DNA of 64,000 bases from Castanea sativa. Its lineage: Eukaryota > Streptophyta > Magnoliopsida > Fagales > Fagaceae. Of this stretch, positions 21,101-27,154 are shown in pieces. The notes below the pieces were generated by a model. That model was given only the letters and a program-made list of their open reading frames with translations, did no database searches and was not told the DNA's origin. Each line of letters starts with the position of its first letter. Positions within the stretch are counted from its first letter, which is position 1. A program made the position numbers and the translations under genes. The stretch lies in the NCBI RefSeq assembly GCF_040712315.1, contig NC_134021.1, positions 24,268,501-24,332,500 of the forward strand. The letters run 5' to 3'.

Positions 21101-23394
21101 TTCTAAACAATTTCGTTAGTTAGCAATATTTTCAAACTATTTAGGAAACTAACATCTCGAGTTTAAGAAACTCAATTTTGCTCTTAGAAATCGAGCCTAA
21201 CAAACTTGATTTCCTTAAAGCAAACCAGAACAAAGCAAACACGACACCAGAGTGAAGCTACGAAGCAAGAAGCAAACACAAAAGACAGCAACCCAGAAAG
21301 CTTCGTAGCAAACACAAAAGACAGCTACCCAGAAAAACAAAAACGGCGATGCAAGAAAAACAACAAACCAACAACCAACCCAGAAACAATGAAGCAACAA
21401 CAAACCTAGATCTGCAACCCCACTAACCCAGATCTCCCTAATCCAATCCCTCGGTTCGGACTGCGATGAAGGCCCCAGGCAGCGGTGGCGAAGGCTCCAA
21501 CAATGGCGGTGGTCCGATCTCAAACTCTGTTCTCTGAACTTCCATGGCCAAGCCTTTGAATTTGGGTATACTAATTTGGTCTGGAGAACGAAAAAAGAGG
21601 GAAGAATGGGAACGGCTAGAACTAGAGTCTAAAAAAGTCGAGTTCCACAAAGATTTTATTCCAAAATCGAGTATTAGAGAATCGATTTGCTACCGTAAAA
21701 TTGATTTTATTAAACTCGAGATGCTAGTTTTTTAAACAGTCTGAAAACTTTGCTAACTAACAAAATTGTTTGAGAACAGATGTTATTTTGAAAAAAAAAA
21801 TCCAGACGTGTAGTGTAGTTACTAATTTATAAAAATAAAAAAGAGATAGAAAATTTTCTCAAAACTGGTTCGAAGAACTCTCTTCCAACCAATTATGTGG
21901 TGGTTCAGATGACCATCAAAATTATTTTAATCATGACTCATTAAGTAATAACAAGTCGCATGACTCTTAAATTTATTTGAGTCTCCACTTAGTAGGTCGA
22001 AGGAACTTTACACCAAACAGGTTTGAAGAAAGATTCTGTCCCAAAAGAAAATTCTGCTTCCAAGCACATAACCATAAGTTGGCTACGCAACCAATTTCTA
22101 CACAACCTACATTAGAGCAATAGTAGTTTCTTAGAACCAATTCCCCAATCCATTTTTTGTCCCCAAAATACCAAGTCCGGCATAACAAACACAGCCTACT
22201 CTAGCAAGGGATAAATGACAAGTAAAACAAAAGCAGCAATGGTATCATACCTGAAATCCATTGAAGGTCTTGCACTGCATTCCAGAAGCAAGAAGAACCA
22301 AGCGGCTTTCATGTGTGTAAACATACCAACTGACAATCAATTTCCTTGTCTCTACCAATTGGAGTGATTTCAACTCAGAATTGTACACAAATAAGTCCAG
22401 CCCACTGTGATATCACTCCATTTAGTAAAATGGAAGAAAGAAGAGAACACAAAAGATCCCATATCTGTTGAAACAAAATCTATCCCCTGCCCCCACCCAA
22501 AAAAAAAAATAGGAACAAAGAACAGAAACAAAAATCCAGTATATAAACAGGGGCCAGCCAACAGGCAAGTGCAGGGGGTGGGGAGCTAAACCATGCAGGG
22601 ATGTCAATTAATGTCAAATTCATTTTTTTTAAATTCACTTAAAAAAAATTGAATTTTACATTAATTGACATCCCTGCATGGTTTAGCTCAAAACCCCTCA
22701 CACTAAAAATAACAATCATAGCTAAACAATTCAAAGAAATGAAATTTATCCATTGATTTTCATATAAAGCGTACGGGAAAGTTCCCTTACCTGGTCTTTA
22801 CAAATACAATATCACATAATGGACAATCTGTCCAAAAGAACCCCAGAATACTCTCTGACTCTGGCCTGCACCTCTGACTAAAAGTCTCCCCAGTTTCTCT
22901 ATGCCTAAACTGCACCTCATGATTAGATCGTTGGATCGCTATAAACTTTTCATCTAAAGAACACCGAATAGATAAGATGGGCCCCTCACTTATTGAATCA
23001 GAGGTAGGAGCAACAAGAGGAGAAAAGGGTACAGTTTTCCATGAGAAGACCTAAGCAAAAGAGAAAGGAAGAGAAAAATAAAATATGACACCATTTAGTT
23101 CACATAGATTTTTTTTCTATGAAAAAAAGATTGAAATCTACTATACTTAATTTAAATATTTAATGTAATAAAAAAAAATTAAAAATGCAAGTACACGATT
23201 ACTTCATTCAAATTTTTTCTTATTACCTGATCAGATGTTGGGGAGAGTATTAACTTATTTCCATCATCATAGAATAAACCCCTTGATCCAGGAACGTTGC
23301 ATCGTAAGGGTGGATACTGAATATAAACATGTGACAAGGCACTAGATCTGCTCAAACCAATACTAGACTGTGAACTTGATGCTTTCCCAGACAT
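3619..23394 (-). CDS. RMC1: Mic1-like / RMC1-like protein (regulator of the MON1-CCZ1 complex), 11 exons
   Basis: The coding exons are 23394-23227, 23050-22791, 22404-22251, 20078-19969, 19859-19772, 8704-8369, 8276-8202, 7020-6416, 4709-4601, 4482-4303 and 3795-3619. They join in phase to 754 codons (753 residues plus TGA). The N-terminal half (about residues 20-370) is beta-propeller-like and begins after the motif [17 protein letters not shown] serine-rich stretch of about 120 residues sits in exon 8. The C-terminal part (about 570-740) is the Mic1 domain, with motifs such as [19 protein letters not shown] and [14 protein letters not shown]. In animals RMC1 supports MON1-CCZ1, the exchange factor for Rab7 in late endosome and vacuole traffic; that role is inferred here. 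Every intron is GT-AG except intron 6 (GC-AG). Intron 5 is 11 kb of nested transposons, yet the frame is intact. The start is the first ATG of the conserved N-terminus. Confidence 0.93.
3796..4302 (-). other. RMC1-like intron 10
   Basis: This is a 507-bp GT-AG intron. I see no transposon ends or reading frames in it. Confidence 0.8.
4303..4482 (-). CDS. RMC1: RMC1-like exon 10 (residues 636-695)
   Basis: The acceptor is TATCACAG. The 60 codons include [40 protein letters not shown] and LRYARKYK. The donor is AAG|GTAATT in phase 0. Confidence 0.93.
4601..4709 (-). CDS. RMC1: RMC1-like exon 9 (residues 599-635)
   Basis: The acceptor is ACTTTTGCAG. The exon encodes [20 protein letters not shown], then [16 protein letters not shown], core of the Mic1 domain. 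The donor is AAG|GTTTCT. Confidence 0.92.
5081..6126. mobile_element. Non-autonomous PIF/Harbinger-like element in intron 8
   Basis: The left end is GAGCATTCACAT and the right end is the inverse, ATGCGAATGCTC. TAA flanks it on both sides (5078-5080 and 6127-6129), a TWA target duplication diagnostic of PIF/Harbinger. There is no transposase. The inner part has a pyrimidine-rich tract (about 5270-5390) and T runs. A tiny LINE-tail insertion sits at 5643-5660. Confidence 0.7.
5629..5674 (+). repeat. Ultra-short LINE tail flanked by a 14-bp target duplication
   Basis: GTAGAGAAATTCTA occurs at 5629-5642 and again at 5661-5674. The 18 bases between are CCTATC plus an A run. The LINE at 16.3 kb ends in TTACCTATCAAC plus an A run. 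This is best read as a LINE insertion truncated to about six bases plus its tail. Confidence 0.6.
6416..7020 (-). CDS. RMC1: RMC1-like exon 8 (residues 398-599)
   Basis: The acceptor is GTTTCAG. The exon encodes [20 protein letters not shown], a low-complexity Ser/Glu-rich segment, then [20 protein letters not shown] at the entry of the Mic1 domain. It ends AG|GTATGC within a serine codon. The same frame can be read on to the left, but that part is intronic. Confidence 0.92.
7021..8201 (-). other. RMC1-like intron 7
   Basis: This 1.18-kb GT-AG intron is largely occupied by an element with GGCCTATTTGGTAG-type ends at 7262-8115. Confidence 0.75.
7262..8115. mobile_element. Harbinger-like element with a duplicated right end
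   Basis: The left end is GGCCTATTTGGTAG and the right end is the inverse of GGGCCTATTCGGTAGG. TAA stands near the left edge and TTA at the right, so the duplication is not clean. The last part occurs twice (about 7975-8033 and 8084-8135): AAAATCCACCTACC followed by TTATTTGCAATGTGGTGT. No transposase is present. Confidence 0.45.
8202..8276 (-). CDS. RMC1: RMC1-like exon 7 (residues 373-397)
   Basis: The acceptor is TCTGGCAG. The 25 codons read [20 protein letters not shown] and then LEANK, and end AAG|GTAGTA in phase 0. Confidence 0.92.
8277..8368 (-). other. RMC1-like intron 6, GC-AG type
   Basis: The donor reads GAG|GCAAGT and the acceptor TCTGGCAG. Both flanking exons are conserved and the frame runs LDLE|AISAS without loss or gain. 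GCAAGT is the usual form of functional GC donors. Confidence 0.85.
8369..8704 (-). CDS. RMC1: RMC1-like exon 6 (residues 261-372)
   Basis: The acceptor is ATGTGCAG. The exon encodes [18 protein letters not shown] through [18 protein letters not shown]. It closes the propeller-like half and leads into the helical half. The downstream junction is GAG|GCAAGT, a GC donor. Confidence 0.93.
10050..10345 (+). pseudogene. Ty1-copia integrase fragment, left part
   Basis: The broken frames read [14 protein letters not shown], then [13 protein letters not shown], then [12 protein letters not shown]. These are the integrase core around its second catalytic Asp (SDNA) and the approach to the conserved HTPQQNG block, which is missing. 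The fragment continues on the far side of the LINE at 16.3 kb. Confidence 0.7.
10977..11489 (+). pseudogene. LINE ORF1-like fragment
   Basis: This open stretch of about 170 codons precedes the LINE endonuclease and contains the string [14 protein letters not shown]. Its position matches ORF1 (nucleic-acid-binding protein) of plant LINEs. I see no zinc knuckle. A second open stretch (11559-11900) continues the low-complexity region in another frame. Confidence 0.45.
12548..13270 (+). pseudogene. LINE endonuclease domain
   Basis: Endonuclease/exonuclease/phosphatase motifs appear in order: [41 protein letters not shown] and FDHCPLL. Stop codons occur after SWNVTG, near SVVRSV and after QRVLP. 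The domain would nick target DNA for target-primed reverse transcription. Confidence 0.85.
13323..14904 (+). pseudogene. LINE reverse transcriptase domain with altered active site
   Basis: The motifs are [58 protein letters not shown] and [18 protein letters not shown]. The catalytic box reads LLFANNT at 14611-14628 where functional enzymes have FADD: both Asp codons are Asn. Stops and frameshifts occur near 13640, 14060, 14320 and 14558. Confidence 0.88.
14917..16160 (+). pseudogene. LINE C-terminal region with Zn-binding-like domain
   Basis: The motifs include [35 protein letters not shown], and a Cys-rich stretch ending [16 protein letters not shown]. This is the zf-RVT region typical of plant LINE ORF2. 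Several frames are needed. Confidence 0.75.
16310..16620 (+). pseudogene. Ty1-copia integrase C-terminal fragment, right part
   Basis: Read across frames it gives [18 protein letters not shown], then [31 protein letters not shown], and [14 protein letters not shown]. This is the integrase tail that normally follows the block missing at 10345, so the LINE split one copia fragment. Confidence 0.7.
16866..17014 (+). repeat. 76-bp tandem duplication in copia-derived sequence
   Basis: Two units start TATGTTCCTRTGTTAC (16866 and 16942) and share CATCCCATTA and GCTTTATTT before CTCCTTCC. They differ at several positions, so the duplication is old. Confidence 0.7.
17060..19018 (-). mobile_element. 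Minus-strand LINE fragment split by a hAT-type element
   Basis: On the minus strand 18993-18712 reads [40 protein letters not shown] and [14 protein letters not shown]. Then 18559-18370 reads [20 protein letters not shown]. This is the C-terminal part of LINE ORF2. The element continues at 17306-17060 beyond the inserted hAT-type element. A C run lies near 18905-18919. The 5' part is missing. Confidence 0.75.
17315..18332. mobile_element. Non-autonomous hAT-type element, 1.0 kb
   Basis: Ends are TAGGGGTGTTTC and the inverse of TAGGGGTGTGCA. Perfect 8-bp duplications ACATGCAA flank it (17307-17314 and 18333-18340), as in hAT elements. Subterminal regions repeat GGTTCGGTT/CGGTTTCGG. The interior has a purine-rich GAAAAGA tract (17690-18000) and an (AT)n run (18156-18188). 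No transposase reading frame is present. Confidence 0.85.
19030..19330 (+). mobile_element. Possible TRIM-type LTR remnant
   Basis: TGGCATCAGAG at 19081 resembles a tRNA-Met primer-binding site. A purine tract GTGAGGGGGA (19197-19206) then precedes TGTTAAAA, a possible LTR start. The distance between them, about 115 bp, suits a miniature LTR element. The left LTR is truncated and no target duplication was found. Confidence 0.35.
19331..19771. other. Remaining part of RMC1-like intron 5
   Basis: This is A+T-rich intron sequence between the LTR-like remnant and exon 5. Apart from a possible continuation of that LTR at its left edge, I see nothing in it. Confidence 0.5.
19772..19859 (-). CDS. 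RMC1: RMC1-like exon 5 (residues 231-260)
   Basis: The acceptor is TTCACAG. The exon encodes [20 protein letters not shown] through FYRDAVIQQ and ends CAG|GTAAGT. This donor opens the 11,067-bp intron 5. Confidence 0.92.
19921..19976 (-). repeat. Micro-duplication around the exon 4 splice donor
   Basis: AGAACCTACACAGTG occurs twice on the plus strand, at about 19938 and 19960. On the gene strand this gives two copies of CACTGTGTAGGTTCT. Only the first keeps the RMC1-like reading frame. Confidence 0.8.
19969..20078 (-). CDS. RMC1: RMC1-like exon 4 (residues 195-231)
   Basis: The acceptor is TTCTTAG. The exon encodes [17 protein letters not shown] through [11 protein letters not shown]. The donor is placed at ACTGT|GTAGG because only this site keeps the frame into exon 5 ([13 protein letters not shown]). 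Reading on would meet TAG immediately. A near-copy of this donor lies about 22 bases downstream. Confidence 0.9.
20290..20940 (+). mobile_element. 5'-truncated LINE fragment
   Basis: Frames read [20 protein letters not shown], then [15 protein letters not shown], a Cys-containing stretch, and a tail ending ATTTCTTACCTATAAAAAT. This is the same 3' end motif as the LINE at 10.3-16.3 kb. Only the last part of ORF2 and the 3' UTR remain. Confidence 0.7.
21075..21804. mobile_element. Non-autonomous MuDR-type MULE in intron 3
   Basis: Inverted repeats of about 80 bp end at the inner block ACTARCATCTCGAGTTTAA. Both contain the strings TTGTTAGTTAGCAA or TCGTTAGTTAGCAA. A perfect 9-bp duplication GACGTGTAG flanks it (21066-21074 and 21805-21813). 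The termini match those of the transposase-bearing element at 52305-57052. The interior (about 21220-21650) is G+C-richer, includes a duplicated 36-bp unit near 21262-21335, and could be captured sequence, though I recognise no gene in it. Confidence 0.85.
22251..22404 (-). CDS. RMC1: RMC1-like exon 3 (residues 143-194)
   Basis: The acceptor is ATCACAG. The exon encodes [18 protein letters not shown] through [13 protein letters not shown] and ends at CAG|GTATGA in phase 0. The intron before it (22405-22790) contains a foldback. Confidence 0.92.
22405..22790 (-). other. RMC1-like intron 2
   Basis: This 386-bp GT-AG intron is occupied at its centre by the foldback at 22583-22689. Otherwise it is unassigned. 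Confidence 0.8.
22583..22689. repeat. Near-perfect foldback in RMC1-like intron 2
   Basis: The arms start GAGCTAAACCATGCAGGGAT and pair with the inverse ending at 22689. About 40 of the first 41 bases match, and the loop region is A/T homopolymers. CAGGGATGTCAATTAATGT inside each arm looks like a short hAT-type inverted end. The host transcript would fold here. Confidence 0.85.
22791..23050 (-). CDS. RMC1: RMC1-like exon 2 (residues 57-143)
   Basis: The exon starts after CTTAG and encodes [15 protein letters not shown] through [18 protein letters not shown]. It ends AG|GTAAGG with two bases of a serine codon that exon 3 completes. These are propeller strands of the N-terminal domain. Confidence 0.92.
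23227..23394 (-). CDS. RMC1: RMC1-like exon 1 (residues 1-56)
   Basis: It opens with ATG for [10 protein letters not shown] and carries the conserved block [20 protein letters not shown]. It ends SPTSDQ at a CAG|GTAATA donor (phase 0). The leader before the ATG contains a plausible acceptor, TTTTTGCAG ending at about 23487, so an intron in the 5' UTR is possible. Confidence 0.92.
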
Positions 23395-23708
23395 CTCCCC
23401 TAGTCACCTTTTAACTTTGAGAAGGCAATGTATGGCAAATACTGCTGCGAACAATCCTAAAAGAAAGCTTACACACTCAAAGTACACTGCAAAAAGTAGA
23501 AAATATCACATCAGTGGAACGGCGAATATGAGATCTGAAGGAGCATTAAAACCCTAGAAAAATAAAACAATAATGCAATCTATTTTGCAATATATAAATT
23601 AAAAACCTCTTTTCTGCTGTTTTCAACCACTGCCTCCAAACTTCACACTTGATGCTTGCAGTATTCAACATATGCCTCAACACAGTATTAAACCCGCAGA
23701 CTACAAAG
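23395..23708 (-). other. Spacer between the NDUFAF8-like stop and the RMC1-like ATG
   Basis: This 314-bp stretch has no obvious promoter. It contains a possible donor (GAAAAGAG|GTTTTT, near 23610) and an acceptor (TTTTTGCAG, ending about 23487). A spliced leader running from the small gene into the large one is therefore possible. Confidence 0.5.
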
Positions 23709-23726
23709 TTAAACCTTTCCTCGCAG
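23709..23726 (-). CDS. NDUFAF8-like coding exon 3 (residues 55-59 and stop)
   Basis: The acceptor is TGAGTAG. The exon encodes LRGKV and then TAA at 23711-23709. It is too short to be found as an isolated reading frame; continuity of frame and the usual end of the family support it. Confidence 0.72.
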   Translation of the reverse strand: MRGKV

Positions 23727-24290
23727 CTACTCAAGGAGCAAAAAGAAAAAGGTTAAAGTAAAAAAATTTCTTGAATATACTTTCCAAAAGCCTTTTTTCC
23801 TCTTGTCACACTAGAACATATTTCTTCATCAGTTATAGAATACAATACCGTTTTCAGCATGCATGTCTTTAGGGCAAGAAATTCTTTAAAACACATATCA
23901 CGCTCAACTTCTGGAACCTTGGCCGCAACACAACCCCCATATTCTTTCGCCTATCAAAAAGAAATATCTTGCAATAGTAAATCAAAAAGATTTGAAACAC
24001 TTATATAGAGAAACTCCTAGTAAATTGAATTTTATAAAATTCAGAATAGAGAAATAAGCACAGACACTAATTAGTTCATTTATTACATACTGTACACTTT
24101 TATAAGTTAGCTTTACAAACACTTTAGCGATATTCATTTTTCATGTTTTCATTCTTTTCCGACATGAACATTATCTATACCAAATAAAGAAAAATATTTC
24201 TGGATAAAGATTTAAAGCTAATCAACAAACCTGGGCTGAACAATTCACTAAAATGCGCTTGAGGGTGGAAGTGGAGTTCCTTTCTTTCAT
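23709..24290 (-). CDS. Twin-CX9C protein resembling complex I assembly factor NDUFAF8, 3 coding exons
   Basis: Coding exons 24290-24231, 23950-23849 and 23726-23709 join in phase to 59 residues plus TAA. The protein starts MKERNSTSTLKRILVNCSAQ. Its two CX9C pairs are Cys17/Cys27 and Cys40/Cys50, in the strings CSAQAKEYGGC and CFKEFLALKTC. Twin CX9C proteins fold as disulphide-bonded helical hairpins in the mitochondrial intermembrane space. The spacing and the YGGCV and REFEALRSC-like strings match my memory of human NDUFAF8, which helps assemble complex I. The plant function is inferred. All junctions are GT-AG. The gene lies 315 bp upstream of the RMC1-like start on the same strand, and its 3' end may overlap the 5' UTR of that gene. 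Confidence 0.82.
23849..23950 (-). CDS. NDUFAF8-like coding exon 2 (residues 21-54)
   Basis: The acceptor is TTGATAG. The 34 codons run AKEYGGCVAAKVPEVERDMC, then FKEFLALKTCMLKT, and hold the other three Cys. The donor is ACG|GTATTG. Confidence 0.82.
24231..24290 (-). CDS. NDUFAF8-like coding exon 1 (residues 1-20)
   Basis: The exon begins at 24300 after GATAG with a 10-base leader, then ATG. It ends GCCCAG|GTTTGT in phase 0 and contains the first Cys. Confidence 0.82.
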
Positions 24291-24300
24291 GTCCAGAGTG

Positions 24301-25668
24301 CTATCAAAGAAATGTTTAATAAATAAACACAGTTATTACTAGCACAATGCAACATGAAAATTTCATAACCCAGCTGATAATTATGAGGATACATGCATTA
24401 AAATTCTAATGCTAAGTGTCTTTTCTATTGGTAAGAAGGTATTTTCCCTTATTTCACGACAATCATAAGCAAGATTGCACCCCCAGATCCATCATATCTT
24501 TGAGACTACCATATGTGTAGATTATGCTACATAAGTATCAATAATTCAATAGCCACTTGAAATTAATGAGGGCTAATTGTGGATGATAATTAGAAGGGGC
24601 TGGCCCATGTTGCTGCGTTTTATCCAGTTTGAAGTAGGGGATGGGTCCAGAGAGAGATTTTGGCAGGATCTATGGCATGGAGGGAGCTCTCTGGTTATGT
24701 GTTTCCCTGGGATATTCAGGATTAGTTGTGATAAGGAGGCTAGTGTGGCTGACCTTATGAAATTCACCAATGGGGTTCTTCATTAGGATGTGAATTTCAT
24801 GAGAGCTGAGCAGGATTGAGAATTAGAGGCCTTATCAAATTTTATGGATTCCATCTATGGGAAGTGGGGAGGATAAGATGTGTTGGATTCTAGTTAAGAA
24901 AAAGGGTTTCAAGGTTAGTGGCTACTATCAGGTCTTTCTTAATGCTAATGTACAGTCATTCCCTTGGAGAGGTACATGGAAGTCGAAGATCCCGTCCAGA
25001 GTTGCTTTCATTGTCCTACTGCTACTGATTTATGATCTATGATGTTCGGATTGTTTGGAGTTTGTTGGGTGATACTGAAGACTGTAGTTGAGTTACTGGC
25101 TTGTTGACAAGGGAAATTTCGCCATCATCAGAATGGTCATATTTGGTTGGCTGTTCCTCACTATTAGATATGGTGTATTTGGACATATTCCCATCGTAAC
25201 GGGTCCTGATTTTTCAAGAATCATAGTTTCCCCATGTGGGAGACATGTAATGTCTGTGTTCGTGTCCATGCTTCTTAGATCCCATGCTTGTATTACAAGC
25301 AAAGGTTTTCCAGAAAAGCAAATGGTATGGTCCTCATAGACATAATGTGGAGGCTTTTAAGGATGATAGGGTTATGAACCAAGGCTATGATTGTGATTGG
25401 TTCAGTTCTGCGATGCTAGAATTTTCACAAACTCTTTTACTAGGAAACTAAAAACCCTCAAATAAGATTTGAAAAGAATGTAATAAGCAAGAATTTGATG
25501 ATTTGGGAATTAACAAAAGAAATCTGAAGTGGAATCTCATGGAATATCGAAATGAAAATATTCAAAAACCCTAATTAAACCCTAATTCATTCCTGAGCAA
25601 AATCTACACGCACGCACGCGTAATCGGCAATGAGAAATGAATTTTCAAAGTACGATTTTGAGAAATAC
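24301..25668 (-). other. Probable 5' UTR intron of the NDUFAF8-like gene
   Basis: The proposed donor is CATCAG|GTATTT at 25668 and the acceptor GATAG at 24301. The intron contains a plus-strand LINE fragment. No coding region of a host gene is seen in it. Confidence 0.55.
24575..25400 (+). mobile_element. 5'-truncated LINE fragment in the leader intron
   Basis: Frames read RRGWPMLLRFIQFEVGDGSR, then FWQDLWHGGSSLVMCFPGIF, then SFPWRGTWKSKIPSRVAF. These are the ORF2 C-terminal strings seen in the other LINEs here. Later sequence (25060-25400) is more degraded. Confidence 0.7.
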
Positions 25669-25850
25669 CTGATGAATTGACCATCGGAGGGATCGCAGTG
25701 TGTACGGAGAGAGCAAAAGCAAACAAAAGCGACAGTGAAAGAAGAAGATGAAGAATTTCAGCAACTAACAGTCTTGAGTCTTGTTTGGATTTGATTTGAT
25801 TTGCTGACTTTTTCATTCACCGCTGCGCAAAACGGGTTTGAGTTTGAGGT
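25669..25850 (-). other. Probable non-coding first exon
   Basis: This pyrimidine-rich leader (CTTCATCTTCTTCTTTCACT) ends at a good donor, CAG|GTATTT. The start site cannot be fixed. If it lies above 25816, the leader holds an upstream ATG whose 54-codon frame, after splicing to 24300, would end in an ATGA overlap with the NDUFAF8-like start codon. Confidence 0.5.
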
Positions 25851-25896
25851 TGAGCTCGACGAACTGCCACGTCATTTTTTTCCTCGGTCTTATTAT

Positions 25897-26063
25897 GTGG
25901 GCCCTTTTTAGATCTTTGGATAGGCATAGTAGAGTATGGCCCAATTGGTTTTTGTTTTTTTATAAGGACAAAATGTCCACTCCAGTTGGGCCGTGTTTTT
26001 GGATAAAACGTTAAACGTAGAAGTCCAGAATAACTTTTCGGCCTATAATTGAGAGTTTGGGCC
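25897..26063 (-). promoter_or_regulatory. Promoter region with four site II (TGGGCC) elements
   Basis: TGGGCC or its complement occurs at 25898-25903, 25938-25943, 25987-25992 and 26058-26063. The GCCACGTCA string at 25866-25874 adds an ACGT core. Site II elements bind TCP factors and are common in promoters of nuclear genes for mitochondrial proteins, which fits the gene downstream. Confidence 0.55.
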
Positions 26064-27120
26064 ATTTGGGGATTTGTTGCTGTTGCTAGATAAACAAGCC
26101 AGGCTTCGTGCTAATTTCATTTTTGAGCATTCAGAAAATCTCTTCTTCGTCCAGCTAGCTACGAACCTTCATTTAAAACCCAAAAAAAAAAAAAAAAAAA
26201 TTTTAATTTGCTAGAGTGACTTTTTACAAGATGAGAGGGGTAATTGTTTCTCAAAAAACAAAAAAAGATGAGAGGGGTAATTCTACGGCAACAACATTTT
26301 TCACCATAAATTTCACAATGGCTGAGTTGATGAGTTATTATTTATTCTCGTATAAGTTTATTATTGACACTACTTTATTATTTATCGTTAACGACTTATC
26401 ATTTCAATAGTTGTGATTGTGAATTATATTATGGCTGTAGACTTATTAGAAATGAGTAATAGTAAATCTTTCATCTGCCCTTTTATGAATTAGAATATCA
26501 TGCAATACATAGGTACTCATTCCTCTCAAAAAAAATCAACTTTTAAAAAAAAAAAATTTATATTCCAAGGTTGAAATAAAAAGTAACTTTTTTATAATAA
26601 AATTCCTTTGAACATAAGATCCATGCATACAACTTCTGAAAAAAAAAATGTAAGATTAATTTATTAGATCAAAGCTATATGAGATTGAGAATTTTTTTTA
26701 ATCACCATATGGGAAGAGAGAGCCATAGTATTAATAAAGAATCGGTATGTATAATGTTTATGGTTAACCGTAGTTTTTAGATGGAATGATTAACATTGAC
26801 AATATGTTATGGTAGAAATTGCCAAGTAATAGATACCAATACTTTAGCTAAGATGATATAAGCATATAAAGAGTCCTATATGAAAAAACTGTAAGAAAAA
26901 TTAATTTATCTTTATGTTTTGTTAAATAATGGTTTCACGAGAGAAACCATATGTAGAGTCTTTCTTTTTAAAAAAGGGGTGTGGAGGTTAATTGCAATAA
27001 TAATGTTGAGACATGTATTTTCAATTTATATTGAGACATGTGTGTGCTTAGATCCTTATTATTGTTGCATTGATTTAACCAGGATATTTCGTATTTTCTT
27101 TAAATTGAAAAACTAAAAAT
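26064..27120. other. A+T-rich intergenic stretch
   Basis: No gene or clear transposon end was found. There is an A run at about 26180-26199. The left end of the hAT element that follows should lie in or near this stretch, but I could not place it. Confidence 0.5.
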
Positions 27121-27154
27121 TCAACCATTTTGTGCTAATGGAAGAAATTGTTTA

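Larger units (their letters stand above)
20079..22250 (-). other. RMC1-like intron 3
   Basis: This 2.17-kb GT-AG intron contains a plus-strand LINE 3' fragment (about 20290-20940) and a 730-bp MuDR-type deletion derivative (21075-21804). The remainder (21814-22250) is unassigned A+T-rich sequence. Confidence 0.8.

Noticed and set aside
23546..23734. A 62-codon frame starting MSSCEERFNFVVCG
   Set aside because: It overlaps the last coding exon of the NDUFAF8-like gene in another frame and the spacer. The family-consistent frame LRGKV-stop explains the exon better.
25604..25816. A 70-codon frame with a hydrophobic LLLSLSLLFAFALSV segment, like a secreted peptide
   Set aside because: It falls in the probable 5' leader exon and reads through a good splice donor. 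After splicing it ends within a few codons. No gene is needed to explain it.
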